Assembly (NCBI GenBank): GCA_023433185.1
Contig: JAEZEN010000003.1
Coordinates: 1 to 17,685, forward strand
Direction: 5' to 3'
DNA from: Pseudomonadota bacterium
GTDB taxonomy: Bacteria > Pseudomonadota > Alphaproteobacteria > Rhizobiales > Kaistiaceae
Length of the DNA stretch: 17,685 bases
The translations under genes were made by a program, and so were the position numbers. Below, piece by piece: positions 1 to 7,519 of this stretch. The first letter of the stretch is position 1. Each line of letters starts with the position of its first letter. The notes beneath the pieces were generated by a model, which was given only the letters and a program-made list of their open reading frames with translations, had not been told where the DNA came from and did no database searches.

Positions 1-1034
1 GCCTTGATGTTGGTGTCGTAGTAGGACTGGGCGTTCTCGGCGGTGATGATCACGCCGGTGCCGTAGAACTCGCGGTGGTCGCGCGGCTCCGTCGTCGGGT
101 CGAACTCGCCGGTGGCGGCGTGGTAGCCGATCGACAGGCCCATGCCGCCCTGCCAGTAGGGGTCCCAGGCCACGGTGCCGGCCATTTCGCCGTTGAGGAT
201 CGCCTCGACCGCGAGCTGGATGCCGTCGATGCCGGTGACCGGCACCTGGCCGGCGCGGCCATCGGCACGGAGCGCCTCGACGGCGGCAAGCGCCATGCCG
301 TCATTGGCCGCCCAGATGCCGGTGATCTCGTCGCCGAACTGGGTGAGCCAAGCATTGGTCTTCTCGAGCGCCTCGGTCTCCGACCAGTTGGCGACCTGGA
401 AGTCGAGGAGCTTGACGTCGGGGTTCTCGGCGAGGGCCTGGTCGAGGCCGGCCTTGCGTTCGATCGCCGGGATGTTCGACTGGATACCGCCGAGGGCCAC
501 GATGCCGCCCTTGCCGCCCATGGCGGCGAACAGCGATTCGGCCATCGCCTTGCCGTAGGGCACGCCGCTGAACGAGATGTGGGCGACGTAGTTGGGGTCG
601 AAGTCCCAGGGGTGGAGGTCGGCCGGCTTGTTCCACTGGGTCACGACGTAGGCGCCGGCGTCCTTGCAGGCCTCAACGATCGGACGGGCATCCGGCGCGT
701 CGTTCGGATCGACGTTGATCACGCAGTTGCCGCCGGTCCTGGCGAGGATAGCGCGGATGTCGGAGACGCCCTTCTCGCTGTTGCCTTCGGTGACGAGCGT
801 CACGTAGTCGGCGCCGACGGACTTGGCGAACGCCTCGCCGCCCTTATTCCAGGTGGCATGATAGGGGTTCGAGAGCGAGCGGATCGAGTTGACGACGGTC
901 GGCTTGTCGGCGGCGAAGCCGCGACGCGTGATGATTGCCGGGAACGCAGCCGCGGCACCAAACGCAGCCGCGCCCTTGAGCAAACGGCGGCGACTTACAG
1001 GCAGGCTCATGGTATCGTGGATTCGCTTTACCAT
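1..1034 (-). CDS. Tat-exported sugar ABC transporter substrate-binding protein (partial, C-terminus off window)
   Basis: This is a periplasmic binding protein of the RbsB-like (Peripla_BP_4) type that would deliver a sugar or polyol to an ABC importer. The 344 visible codons are open and run off the left edge. The N-terminus has a Tat-type signal: the motif SRRRLLKG at residues 14-21, then an Ala-rich hydrophobic stretch and a probable cleavage site after GFA near residue 41. The mature part has the expected fold pattern: an early SNPYHATW ligand-side segment, INVDPNDAP near the first hinge, a GIWAANDGMALAAVEAL helix, and VTGIDG in the last third. ATG 1034 is preferred because a GGGAGG ribosome site sits 9 nt upstream. 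ATG 1043 touches that site and is too close; ATG 1010 is a third option. The gene diverges from an SDR dehydrogenase, which suggests joint use in polyol uptake and oxidation. The ligand cannot be read from sequence. Confidence 0.9.
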   Translation of the reverse strand, partial: MVKRIHDTMSLPVSRRRLLKGAAAFGAAAAFPAIITRRGFAADKPTVVNSIRSLSNPYHATWNKGGEAFAKSVGADYVTLVTEGNSEKGVSDIRAILARTGGNCVINVDPNDAPDARPIVEACKDAGAYVVTQWNKPADLHPWDFDPNYVAHISFSGVPYGKAMAESLFAAMGGKGGIVALGGIQSNIPAIERKAGLDQALAENPDVKLLDFQVANWSETEALEKTNAWLTQFGDEITGIWAANDGMALAAVEALRADGRAGQVPVTGIDGIQLAVEAILNGEMAGTVAWDPYWQGGMGLSIGYHAATGEFDPTTEPRDHREFYGTGVIITAENAQSYYDTNIK

Positions 1035-1043
1035 TGCAGTCAT

Positions 1044-1271
1044 CCTCCCTCATGTCGGCGCCACCAATGGCGCCGCTCTTGGCCGAAACGGTTGCACGTT
1101 CGACTTTGCAGGCCGTTAGCATTCGAGCGCGCAGCGCGTTCCGGCAAGCTTCCTCCCGACCGGATTCCACGTTCCCGCGAAGGGGGTGGACTGTTCTGCA
1201 CAATCGATGTAGCAATTCTGGCCGACAAATCGCATCCGTGTCAAGGGACCGGCAATGCGCGGGAGGATCGG
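1044..1271. promoter_or_regulatory. Divergent control region between the binding-protein and dehydrogenase genes
   Basis: This 228-bp gap separates two divergent start codons, so it must hold promoters for both directions. It has the lowest GC of this end, around TTTGCAGG and AATCGATGTAGCAATT. No convincing -35/-10 pair could be picked by eye. A candidate LacI-type operator is listed separately. No ORF here looks real. Confidence 0.6.
1083..1096 (-). promoter_or_regulatory. Candidate LacI-family operator
   Basis: Read on the minus strand, the site is TGCAACCGTTTCGG. LacI-family sites commonly resemble TGMAANCGNTTNCA. The left half and the central CG and TT match; the last two bases do not. 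The site lies about 50 bp upstream of the binding-protein start, in the divergent gap, where a sugar-responsive repressor would be expected. No regulator gene is in the window, so this is tentative. Confidence 0.3.
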
Positions 1272-2042
1272 ATGCGGCTTCAAGACAAGGTGGCGCTGGT
1301 CACCGGCGGTGCCCGCGGCATCGGGCGCGCGATCTGCGAGCGCTATGCCGCGGAGGGGGCGCGGGTGATCATCGCCGACCTGCTGATCGACGAGGCGCGA
1401 GCGGCGGCCTCCGCGATCGGCGGCGCCGCGACCGCGGTCGCCGTCGACGTCAGCCGGCTCTCCTCGATCGAGGACATGGGGCGTACCGTCGCCGAGTCCG
1501 TCGGGCCGCCGGACATCCTCGTCAACGGTGCGGCGATCTTCGACATGGCGCCGCTCGCGGAAATCAGCGAGGAGCACTTCGACCGCCAGTTCGACATCAA
1601 TGTCCGCGGCCTTCTGTTCACCACGCAGGTGATCGCCGGCATGATGATCAAGGCCGGCAAGCGCGGCAAGATCGTCAACTTCTCGAGCCAGGCCGGGCGC
1701 CGCGGCGAAGCCAATGTCGCGGTTTACTGCGCCACAAAGGCGGCGGTGATCTCGATCACCCAGAGCTGCGGGCTCGAGCTGATCAAGCACGGCATCAACG
1801 TCAACGGCATCGCGCCGGGCGTGATCGACACGCCGATGTGGGACATCGTCGATTCGCTCTTCGCCCGGTACGAGAACCGGCCGATCGGCGAGAAGAAGCG
1901 GCTCGTCGGCGCGGCGGTGCCCTACGGGCGGATGGGCGTGGCCGAGGACATCGCCGGCGCGGCCGTGTTTCTCGCTTCCAGCGATGCCGACTACATCGTC
2001 GCCCAGACCCTCAACGTCGACGGCGGCAACTGGATGAGCTGA
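1272..2042 (+). CDS. smoS: SDR-family polyol dehydrogenase, sorbitol/L-iditol 2-dehydrogenase type (SmoS/PolS-like)
   Basis: This 256-residue classical short-chain dehydrogenase would oxidise a sugar alcohol to the ketose with NAD+ in the cytoplasm. The cofactor motif TGGARGIG lies at residues 11-18, and Asp36 after beta-2 favours NAD over NADP. The catalytic set is Asn110, Ser139, Tyr152 and Lys156 (YCATK). The NNAG element reads NGAA at 85-88. The segments QAGRRGEA, YCATKAAVISITQS, GEKKRLVGAAVP and the C-terminal VDGGNWMS closely resemble my memory of Rhodobacter SmoS, so sorbitol, galactitol or a related polyol is likely. The start has GGGAGG 5 nt upstream. It diverges from a sugar-binding-protein gene, consistent with one uptake and catabolism unit. 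The exact polyol is inferred. Confidence 0.85.
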   Translation: MRLQDKVALVTGGARGIGRAICERYAAEGARVIIADLLIDEARAAASAIGGAATAVAVDVSRLSSIEDMGRTVAESVGPPDILVNGAAIFDMAPLAEISEEHFDRQFDINVRGLLFTTQVIAGMMIKAGKRGKIVNFSSQAGRRGEANVAVYCATKAAVISITQSCGLELIKHGINVNGIAPGVIDTPMWDIVDSLFARYENRPIGEKKRLVGAAVPYGRMGVAEDIAGAAVFLASSDADYIVAQTLNVDGGNWMS

Positions 2043-2050
2043 GCGAAGCA

Positions 2051-2080
2051 CGTCACCGCTGTCCGGCCGGCGTCACCGCT
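2051..2080. repeat. Short direct repeat between convergent gene ends
   Basis: The 10-mer CGTCACCGCT occurs at 2051-2060 and again, identically, at 2071-2080. The bases between include the palindrome CCGGCCGG. It sits in the 49-bp gap between the dehydrogenase stop and the asnB stop. There is no T-tract, so it does not look like a standard intrinsic terminator. Confidence 0.5.
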
Positions 2081-2091
2081 CCCGAGCCGCC

Positions 2092-4047
2092 CTACGCCGC
2101 CTCCGCGCTCCACGCGGCGCGACTCGCCTCGTACCAGGCCTCGAACATGAGGATGCTCCACAGGACGTAGAGGCTGCTCGAGCGCCCGGCGAGGAACTCT
2201 TCCCAGTGCGCCCTGACCCAGGCCGCATCGAGAAGGCCCTCCGCCCGCAGCCGCTGCTCGTCGAGCAGCGCCTCGGCCCAGTCCCGGAGACTGCCGCGCA
2301 GCCAATCGCCGAGCGGCACGCCGAAACCCATCTTGGGCCGCTCGAACATCTCGCGCGGCACGTACCTTCCGAGGATATGGCGGAGCGGCCACTTGCTCCG
2401 CCCCTCGCTGCGCAGCACGTCGATCGGCAGCGACTGGGCGAACGCGACGAGGCGATGGTCGAGCATCGGCACGCGGGTCTCGAGGCTCACGGCCATGGCC
2501 GCCCGGTCGACCTTCACCAGGATGTCGTCGGGGAGGTAGCTGAGCAGGTCGATGTGCATCATCCGCTCGATGCTGCCCGGTTTTCGCGGCAGCACGTCGA
2601 GGCCGGTGAAGGCAGTCGGCGGCTCGCTGGCGCCGAGCACCGCCGCGCGCGGATCGCAATGCGAGCAGATGCCGAGATAGAGGTCGTCGTCGCCGCGCCG
2701 CGACAGCAGCCCGGCGGCGCGATGGATGCGCTCACCGGTGCGCTTGCGGAGCCGGGCCGGCAGCACCGGGCCCATGATCGAAGCGAGGCGGTCATAGGCG
2801 GCGGGCGACGGCATCGCGGCCAGGCTGCCGATCGTGCGGCGAAGCGGTGCCGGGATGCGCCCGAGGATGCGGGCGACGTCGACGTAGCGGTCGTAGCCCG
2901 AGAAGAGCTCGTCGCCGCCGTCCCCCGAAAGCGACACGGTCACGTGCTGGCGGGCGAGGGTCGAGACGAGGTAGGTCGGGATCTGCGAGGAATCGGCGAA
3001 GGGCTCGCAGTAGATCTCCGGCAGCTTCGGCACGACCGCCTCGGTCTCGCGATCGCTCACATAGAGTTCGGTGTGGTCGGTGCCGAGATGGCGCGCGATC
3101 GCCTTGGCATGCTCCGCCTCGTTGAACGCCGCCTGCTCGAAGCCGATCGTGAAGGTCCGCACCGGCCGGCTGCTGAGCGACTGCATGAGCGCGGTCACGA
3201 CCGAGGAATCGATGCCCCCCGAGAGGAAGGCGCCGACCGGCACGTCGGCGACCATCTGGCCGCCGATCGACTGGCGGAGCAGCGCCTCGACCCGGTCCGC
3301 CGCTTCGTCGCGGCTGCCGGTGAAGGGCTCGGCGGCTGCGCGCGCCGCCACCGCGTTTATGTCCCAGTAGGCCTCGATGCGGGGCTCGGCGCCGTCGCCC
3401 GGCCGGAAGGTCAGCAGATGGCCGGGCCGGAGCTTGGCGATGTCCGCGTAGATCGCGTAGGGCGCCGGGATGTAGTCGTGGCGAAGGAGGAGGGCGAGGG
3501 CGCCGCGATCGATCTCCGGCGACCAGCCGGGCAGGGCCCGGAACGCCTTGAGTTCGGAGGCGAAGGCGAAGGCCCTGCCGGCGCGGCCGTAGTAGAGGGG
3601 CTTCTCGCCGAGACGGTCGCGGGCCAGCGACAGCGTGCGCTCCTCGCGGTCCCAGACGGCGAAGGCGAACATCCCGACCAGGCGCTCGAGCGCCGGCCGA
3701 AGTCCCCAGTGCTCGATGGCGGCGACGAGGACCTCGGTATCGGAATGGCCGCGCCAGGCGATGCCGGTCTCGGCGTCGAGGGCCTTGCGGATGTCGCGGT
3801 GGTTGTAGATCTCGCCGTTGAAGGTGATGACGAAGCGCCCGCGCGGGGACAGCATCGGCTGGTGGCCGTGCGGCGACAGGTCGATGATCGACAGCCGGCG
3901 CTGGGCCAAGGCCACTCCGGCCGCGGAATCGGACCAGAGCCCCTCGTCGTCGGGCCCGCGATGGCGGAGCCTGAGCGCCATGGCGCGTGCGACCTCGGGG
4001 TCGAAGGGGCCACTGCCGAGGGCGATGAATCCTGCAATGCCGCACAT
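2092..4047 (-). CDS. asnB: Asparagine-synthase-type glutamine amidotransferase of the polysaccharide locus
   Basis: This 651-residue class-II glutamine amidotransferase is full length for the AsnB family. Cys2 (MCGIAGF) is the glutaminase nucleophile, which fixes the ATG start although no strong ribosome site precedes it. Glutaminase motifs RHRGPDD (28-34), NGEIYNH (77-83) and GHSDTEVL (100-107) are intact. The synthetase domain carries the ATP-pyrophosphatase loop SGGIDS at 276-281 and continues to about residue 610. It is the last gene of a minus-strand unit after a methyltransferase and a GT4. In glycan loci such enzymes (for example WbpS and WbtH) are thought to amidate the C6 carboxyl of uronic acids. 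With a WbpA-type dehydrogenase nearby, that role is my inference; free asparagine synthesis is the alternative. Confidence 0.9.
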   Translation of the reverse strand: MCGIAGFIALGSGPFDPEVARAMALRLRHRGPDDEGLWSDSAAGVALAQRRLSIIDLSPHGHQPMLSPRGRFVITFNGEIYNHRDIRKALDAETGIAWRGHSDTEVLVAAIEHWGLRPALERLVGMFAFAVWDREERTLSLARDRLGEKPLYYGRAGRAFAFASELKAFRALPGWSPEIDRGALALLLRHDYIPAPYAIYADIAKLRPGHLLTFRPGDGAEPRIEAYWDINAVAARAAAEPFTGSRDEAADRVEALLRQSIGGQMVADVPVGAFLSGGIDSSVVTALMQSLSSRPVRTFTIGFEQAAFNEAEHAKAIARHLGTDHTELYVSDRETEAVVPKLPEIYCEPFADSSQIPTYLVSTLARQHVTVSLSGDGGDELFSGYDRYVDVARILGRIPAPLRRTIGSLAAMPSPAAYDRLASIMGPVLPARLRKRTGERIHRAAGLLSRRGDDDLYLGICSHCDPRAAVLGASEPPTAFTGLDVLPRKPGSIERMMHIDLLSYLPDDILVKVDRAAMAVSLETRVPMLDHRLVAFAQSLPIDVLRSEGRSKWPLRHILGRYVPREMFERPKMGFGVPLGDWLRGSLRDWAEALLDEQRLRAEGLLDAAWVRAHWEEFLAGRSSSLYVLWSILMFEAWYEASRAAWSAEAA

Positions 4048-4140
4048 CTAATGTCGCCGAATCCCTTCTGCCGGACCCCGCTCGAATCCGTCGCCGTGCC
4101 GCGCCGCACAAGCCCGGCACCATAGCGAGGCCGGCGGGCC

Positions 4141-4153
4141 GCCGACAATCGGC
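4141..4153. repeat. Small inverted repeat in the GT4-asnB gap
   Basis: GCCGA-CAA-TCGGC forms a perfect 5-bp stem. It lies just past the GT4 stop and about 95 bp before the asnB start on the minus strand. There is no following T-tract, so it is not called a terminator. The rest of the 119-bp gap shows nothing recognisable. Confidence 0.35.
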
Positions 4154-4166
4154 AATGTGGCTGGCA

Positions 4167-5345
4167 TCACGCTCGGCCTCGCGAGAGGTAGAGCTGCTCG
4201 TAGCGGTCGATCATCGCGTCGAGTGCGTATCGCTCGCGGACGATCCGCTGTCGTTCGGGCCGCCGGAACACCGATGCGGGCAGGGCCTCGACCATGGCGC
4301 CGATCGCGGCGGCAAGGGCAGCCGGGTCGCGGGCGGGCACGAGCGCGCAATCCGGTACGCCCTCAAGGGCCTCGACATTGCCGCCGACAGCCGTCGCCAC
4401 GAGGGGCAGGCCGACGGCCAGCTGCTCGATGAGAGCGTTCGAGGACCCCTCTTCGTGCGAGGCGACGACGCCCGCATCCATCGCCGAGAGAATCCGCGGC
4501 ACGTCGGGGCGGTGGCCGAGAAGGGCGACCCGGGTGGCGATGCCGTGGCGCTCGGCGGCGGCGGCGATCGCCGCCCCGGGTCCGTCGTCGCGGCCGATGA
4601 GGAACAGCTTGAGGGACGGCCACCGCGACGCGACCGCCGCGAAGGCGTCGATCAGCTCGGCATGGCCCTTGTAGGGGATGAGGTTCGCGACCTTGACCAG
4701 AGCCACGTCGCCCGGCGAGAGTCCGAGTTCGCGACGCACGGCATCGCGCTCGACGCCCTCGAAGCGTTCGAAGTCGAGGCCGTTTGGAATGACGACGATA
4801 CGGTCGAGGGGATAGCCCTCTCGCGCGTTCACGTCGCGGGCCACTGCCAGCGAATTCGCGGTGACGACATGCGAGCCGGCATTGGCGACGCCGTCCATCC
4901 AGTTCAGCCGCGGGTGGCGCTCGCGATGAAGGCCGAGGGCGCGCCGGGACGTGACGACGAATCGCGCGAGCGCCGCCCGGCCGGCCACAACGGCCATGAA
5001 GTTGGTGAGCGGCAGGAAGCCGTGAACGGCGTCGGGCCGCGTCACTGCGATCCGCCAGAAGAGCTTCGCCTGGCAGCCGGCGAGCAGGAGCATATACCTG
5101 GCGCGCGTGGCTGCGGCGGGGCCGCGGCCGCCGGTGACGTTCACGCCGGCAGCGCGGAGGCGCTCTCCGAGAGGGCCGGTGCGATCCATGGCGAAGACCT
5201 CGACGCTCCAGCCGCGGCGCATGAGACCCTCGGCAAGCGTGGCCAGCTGGGTCTCGGTGCCGCCCACCGCGAGCGAGCCGATCACGAAGACCACGCGGCC
5301 GGCCGGTCTGGTCGTCTCCGGGCCGATATGCGGCGAAGCCCGCAT
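4167..5345 (-). CDS. Glycosyltransferase family 4 (GT-B fold)
   Basis: This 392-residue cytoplasmic GT-B enzyme would move a sugar from a nucleotide donor onto a growing lipid-linked glycan. The N-terminal fold starts with RVVFVIGSLAVGGTE (residues 17-31), the usual GT4 acceptor-side glycine loop. VIPNGLDFERF (185-195) and KVANLIPYKGH (218-228) mark the inter-domain and donor-domain start. The donor-site E-x7-E motif is E299 and E307 within HEEGSSNALIEQLAVG. The family is clear; sugar and linkage are not. ATG 5345 gives a normal N-terminus, but a TTG at 5372 (9 residues longer) is also possible; neither has a strong ribosome site. It follows the methyltransferase stop closely (45 bp, or 18 bp from the TTG), so both are probably one transcript with asnB. 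Confidence 0.9.
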   Translation of the reverse strand: MRASPHIGPETTRPAGRVVFVIGSLAVGGTETQLATLAEGLMRRGWSVEVFAMDRTGPLGERLRAAGVNVTGGRGPAAATRARYMLLLAGCQAKLFWRIAVTRPDAVHGFLPLTNFMAVVAGRAALARFVVTSRRALGLHRERHPRLNWMDGVANAGSHVVTANSLAVARDVNAREGYPLDRIVVIPNGLDFERFEGVERDAVRRELGLSPGDVALVKVANLIPYKGHAELIDAFAAVASRWPSLKLFLIGRDDGPGAAIAAAAERHGIATRVALLGHRPDVPRILSAMDAGVVASHEEGSSNALIEQLAVGLPLVATAVGGNVEALEGVPDCALVPARDPAALAAAIGAMVEALPASVFRRPERQRIVRERYALDAMIDRYEQLYLSRGRA

Positions 5346-5390
5346 GTCAGCGCGCGGCGCTCGGGGAGGCAAACGGCAGCCGACGGAAGG

Positions 5391-6185
5391 TCATGCCGGG
5401 GAACGCTCGAAGCACCATTCGCCGCATCCTGCTCCGGCCACGCCGCTTCTTGCCCGCACGTTGAACCGGGACAGCGGACGGAAGCCGAGGTCCCCGATGC
5501 GGGCCTCGAGCTCGGCCGGCACCACGGGTTCGTAGGGGTATCCACCCAGCCAGTCGTCGACGTCGACGAGGAACTCCATGCCCCGCGCCTTCCGATAGTG
5601 ACGCACGAAGGAGAGCGCGTCGCGATGACGCGCCGCCCGGCCCGCAAGCAGCAGGCCGGCAAAGGGGTACTTCAGGAGGGGCCGCAGCCACGCATGACGC
5701 GCGTATAGTCTCTTCTCGACGCCCCATGCCGCGCAGAGCCGCGTCTTCACGTAGAGCGCCACGGCGAGCCGCCCGCCGGGGCCGACCCGCGCCGCAGTGT
5801 TCGCGACCGCACGCCACATGGCGCCGGTGTGATGCAGCACCCCCCAGGAATAGACCACGTCGAAGGGCCCCGGCGGCAGCCCGTCCGGGTCCGTCGCGTC
5901 ACCGCGCTCGACCCGCCAGTCGCCGTCCGCGGCAAACCGAGCGAGGACGGCTCTCGTCGTGGCGACGGAGTCGGGGTCGTAGTCGACGGCATGGACCGAG
6001 CGGGCGCCGAGCCGCAGGGCCGCCGCGGCATGGAGCCCGGAGCCGCAACCGACGTCGAGGAAGGTCCGCCCGTCGAGGTGGCCCACCAGCCGCGCGAGAT
6101 CGGCCATGGCGTGCGCCACATGCTCCTCCTCGAAGCGCGCGGCGAGCTCCGACCAGTTCCTGCCGAAATCGTATCGCGTGCTCAT
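5391..6185 (-). CDS. Class I SAM-dependent methyltransferase of the polysaccharide locus
   Basis: This 264-residue Rossmann-type methyltransferase has SAM motif I FLDVGCGSG at residues 42-50, an acidic beta-2 end in VDYDPDS (67-73), and the Methyltransf_11-like SWGVLHHTG at 113-121. The C-terminal part has DDWLGGYPYEPV (210-221) and a final CGEWCFER, a pattern I associate with methyltransferases found among O-antigen and capsule genes. The likely job is methylation of a sugar or glycan end; the target is unknown. The ATG at 6185 starts just before the conserved YDFGRNW segment. An in-frame ATG at 6206 has GGGAG 3 nt upstream and is a real alternative; longer upstream extensions look non-coding. 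It is the first gene of the minus-strand unit that continues to the GT4 and asnB. Confidence 0.85.
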   Translation of the reverse strand: MSTRYDFGRNWSELAARFEEEHVAHAMADLARLVGHLDGRTFLDVGCGSGLHAAAALRLGARSVHAVDYDPDSVATTRAVLARFAADGDWRVERGDATDPDGLPPGPFDVVYSWGVLHHTGAMWRAVANTAARVGPGGRLAVALYVKTRLCAAWGVEKRLYARHAWLRPLLKYPFAGLLLAGRAARHRDALSFVRHYRKARGMEFLVDVDDWLGGYPYEPVVPAELEARIGDLGFRPLSRFNVRARSGVAGAGCGEWCFERSPA

Positions 6186-6206
6186 CGATTCCGAACGCTG
6201 CCTCAT

Positions 6207-6412
6207 GGACTCCCGCGACCGGCACGCCTGCTCCATCCGCCCCGTGCATCCGGCGGCGTTCCGGACTACCGTCTTGCCGGACGCAACCGCCGGTTCCGGA
6301 TACCAGTGTACCATCCGATTGTCTCGCATCGCGATGCCGGGCGCAGCCGCCGCTGCGTCGTGAACCCGCCATCGCGCTGCACCACGCCGCACGGCTCGTC
6401 AGGGCGCCGGCC
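6207..6412. promoter_or_regulatory. Divergent promoter region of the two glycan units
   Basis: About 200 bp separate the methyltransferase start from the plus-strand glycosyltransferase start. Promoters for both directions should lie here. No clear -35/-10 pair was found. The region contains a near-identical direct repeat, listed separately. Confidence 0.5.
6258..6304. repeat. Near-identical direct repeat in the divergent promoter region
   Basis: GTTCCGGACTACC at 6258-6270 recurs as GTTCCGGATACC at 6293-6304, differing by one missing base. The copies start 35 bp apart. Each contains the palindrome TCCGGA. The placement between two divergent genes fits a paired binding site for a regulator, but chance in GC-rich DNA is possible. 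Confidence 0.4.
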
Positions 6413-7519
6413 ATGAGCCGCCTCGCCATGGTGATCGGCACGGCGCGATTCCTGCCGAGCTTCCGCGGGACGTTCCTCGAAGCGGCCGTGGCGGCCGGCC
6501 ATGAGGTTCATGTTCTGGCGCCACCCGAGGCGGAGGCGCGTGCGTGGCTTGCGGCGCGTGCCATGCATCTTCACGAGATCGCCATGGATCGTGCCGGACT
6601 GAGCCCGGCCGCCGACGCACGCTACTTCGCGCAACTGACCGCCGCGCTGCGGCGCATCGCCCCGGACGTGGTGCTTGCCTATCACATCAAGCCCATCGTG
6701 TACGGGATCCCCGCGGCCCGGGCGGCCCGAGTCGCGACCCGCTACGCCATGGTGACGGGCCTCGGCTTCGCCTTCACCGAGGGCGGCGGCACCAAGCGGC
6801 GGGTGGTCCGCCGGGCAGCGAGCTTCCTCTATGGCCGGAGCCTCGGCATGGCGTCCGGCGTCATCTTCCAGAACGAGGACGATATCCGCGGCTTCACCGG
6901 GATGGGCCTGACCGGCCGGACGCCGGTGCACCTCGTGCGCTCGGGCGTGGAACTCGACCGCTATGCCGTGGCGCCGCTGCCGCCCGGGCCCCGTTTCCTG
7001 ATGATCGCGCGGCTTCTGCGCGACAAGGGGGTGGGCGAGTTCCTCGCCGCGGCCCGCGCGGTCAAGGCCCGACGGCCGGACGCCAGCTTTACGCTCGTCG
7101 GCGCCGTCGACCCCAATCCGTCGGCCTTTCCCTTCGCCGAGGTCGAGAGGGCGGTGGCGGACGGGATCGTCGTCCATCACCCCGTTATCGCCGACGTTCG
7201 CCCGGCGCTGGCCGCGGCGAGCGTCTTCGTCCTGCCCTCCTATCGCGAAGGCACGTCGCGGGCAGCTCTCGAGGCGATGGCCATGGGCCGGCCCGTCATC
7301 ACCACCGATGCGCCCGGCTGTCGCGACACCGTCGTGCATGGCGTGAACGGCCTGCTGGTCCCGGTCGGCGATGCGGACGCGCTCGCCGATGCGATGGTCG
7401 CGCTCGCCGGGGACGGGGCGGCGGTGGTGCGCATGGGCCGGGCGAGCCGCGCCCTTGCCGAGGAGCGCTACGATGCCCGGCGGAGCGCCCGCGCGCTCAT
7501 GGACGTGCTGGGGCTGTAG
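6413..7519 (+). CDS. Glycosyltransferase family 4, PglA-like (GT-B fold)
   Basis: This 368-residue GT4 enzyme resembles the group that adds HexNAc-type sugars to undecaprenyl-diphosphate-linked acceptors, such as Campylobacter PglA. Features of that group are the N-terminal FRGTFLEAAVAAGHEV segment (17-32), YHIKPIVYG (90-98) and VTGLGFAFTEGG (114-125). The donor domain has the E-x7-E pair E279 and E287 in YREGTSRAALEAMAMGRP, followed by TTDAPGCRDTV. AGGG lies 8 nt before ATG 6413, a modest ribosome site. It is the only plus-strand gene of the glycan locus and is divergent from the methyltransferase unit. Its 3' end overlaps the 3' end of the convergent acyltransferase by 23 bp. Sugar specificity is inferred only from family resemblance. 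Confidence 0.9.
   Translation: MSRLAMVIGTARFLPSFRGTFLEAAVAAGHEVHVLAPPEAEARAWLAARAMHLHEIAMDRAGLSPAADARYFAQLTAALRRIAPDVVLAYHIKPIVYGIPAARAARVATRYAMVTGLGFAFTEGGGTKRRVVRRAASFLYGRSLGMASGVIFQNEDDIRGFTGMGLTGRTPVHLVRSGVELDRYAVAPLPPGPRFLMIARLLRDKGVGEFLAAARAVKARRPDASFTLVGAVDPNPSAFPFAEVERAVADGIVVHHPVIADVRPALAAASVFVLPSYREGTSRAALEAMAMGRPVITTDAPGCRDTVVHGVNGLLVPVGDADALADAMVALAGDGAAVVRMGRASRALAEERYDARRSARALMDVLGL

Noticed and set aside
75..1271. Long plus-strand open frame upstream of and in frame with the SDR dehydrogenase
   Set aside because: It lies opposite the sugar-binding-protein gene, has no family-like sequence, and the SDR has its own ATG with a strong ribosome site at 1272. It is an antisense shadow in GC-rich DNA.
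2206..4125. 639-codon plus-strand open frame opposite asnB
   Set aside because: asnB has every catalytic motif on the minus strand. The opposite frame is low-complexity (Arg, Glu, Gly, His rich), as expected of a GC-rich mirror frame.
4155..5708. 517-codon plus-strand open frame opposite the GT4 and methyltransferase
   Set aside because: It spans two well-recognised minus-strand genes and has no domain-like pattern.
5726..6412. N-terminal extension of the plus-strand GT4 to about 597 residues
   Set aside because: The extension is Arg/Pro/Ala-rich and opposite the methyltransferase. The GT4 N-terminus fits exactly at ATG 6413.
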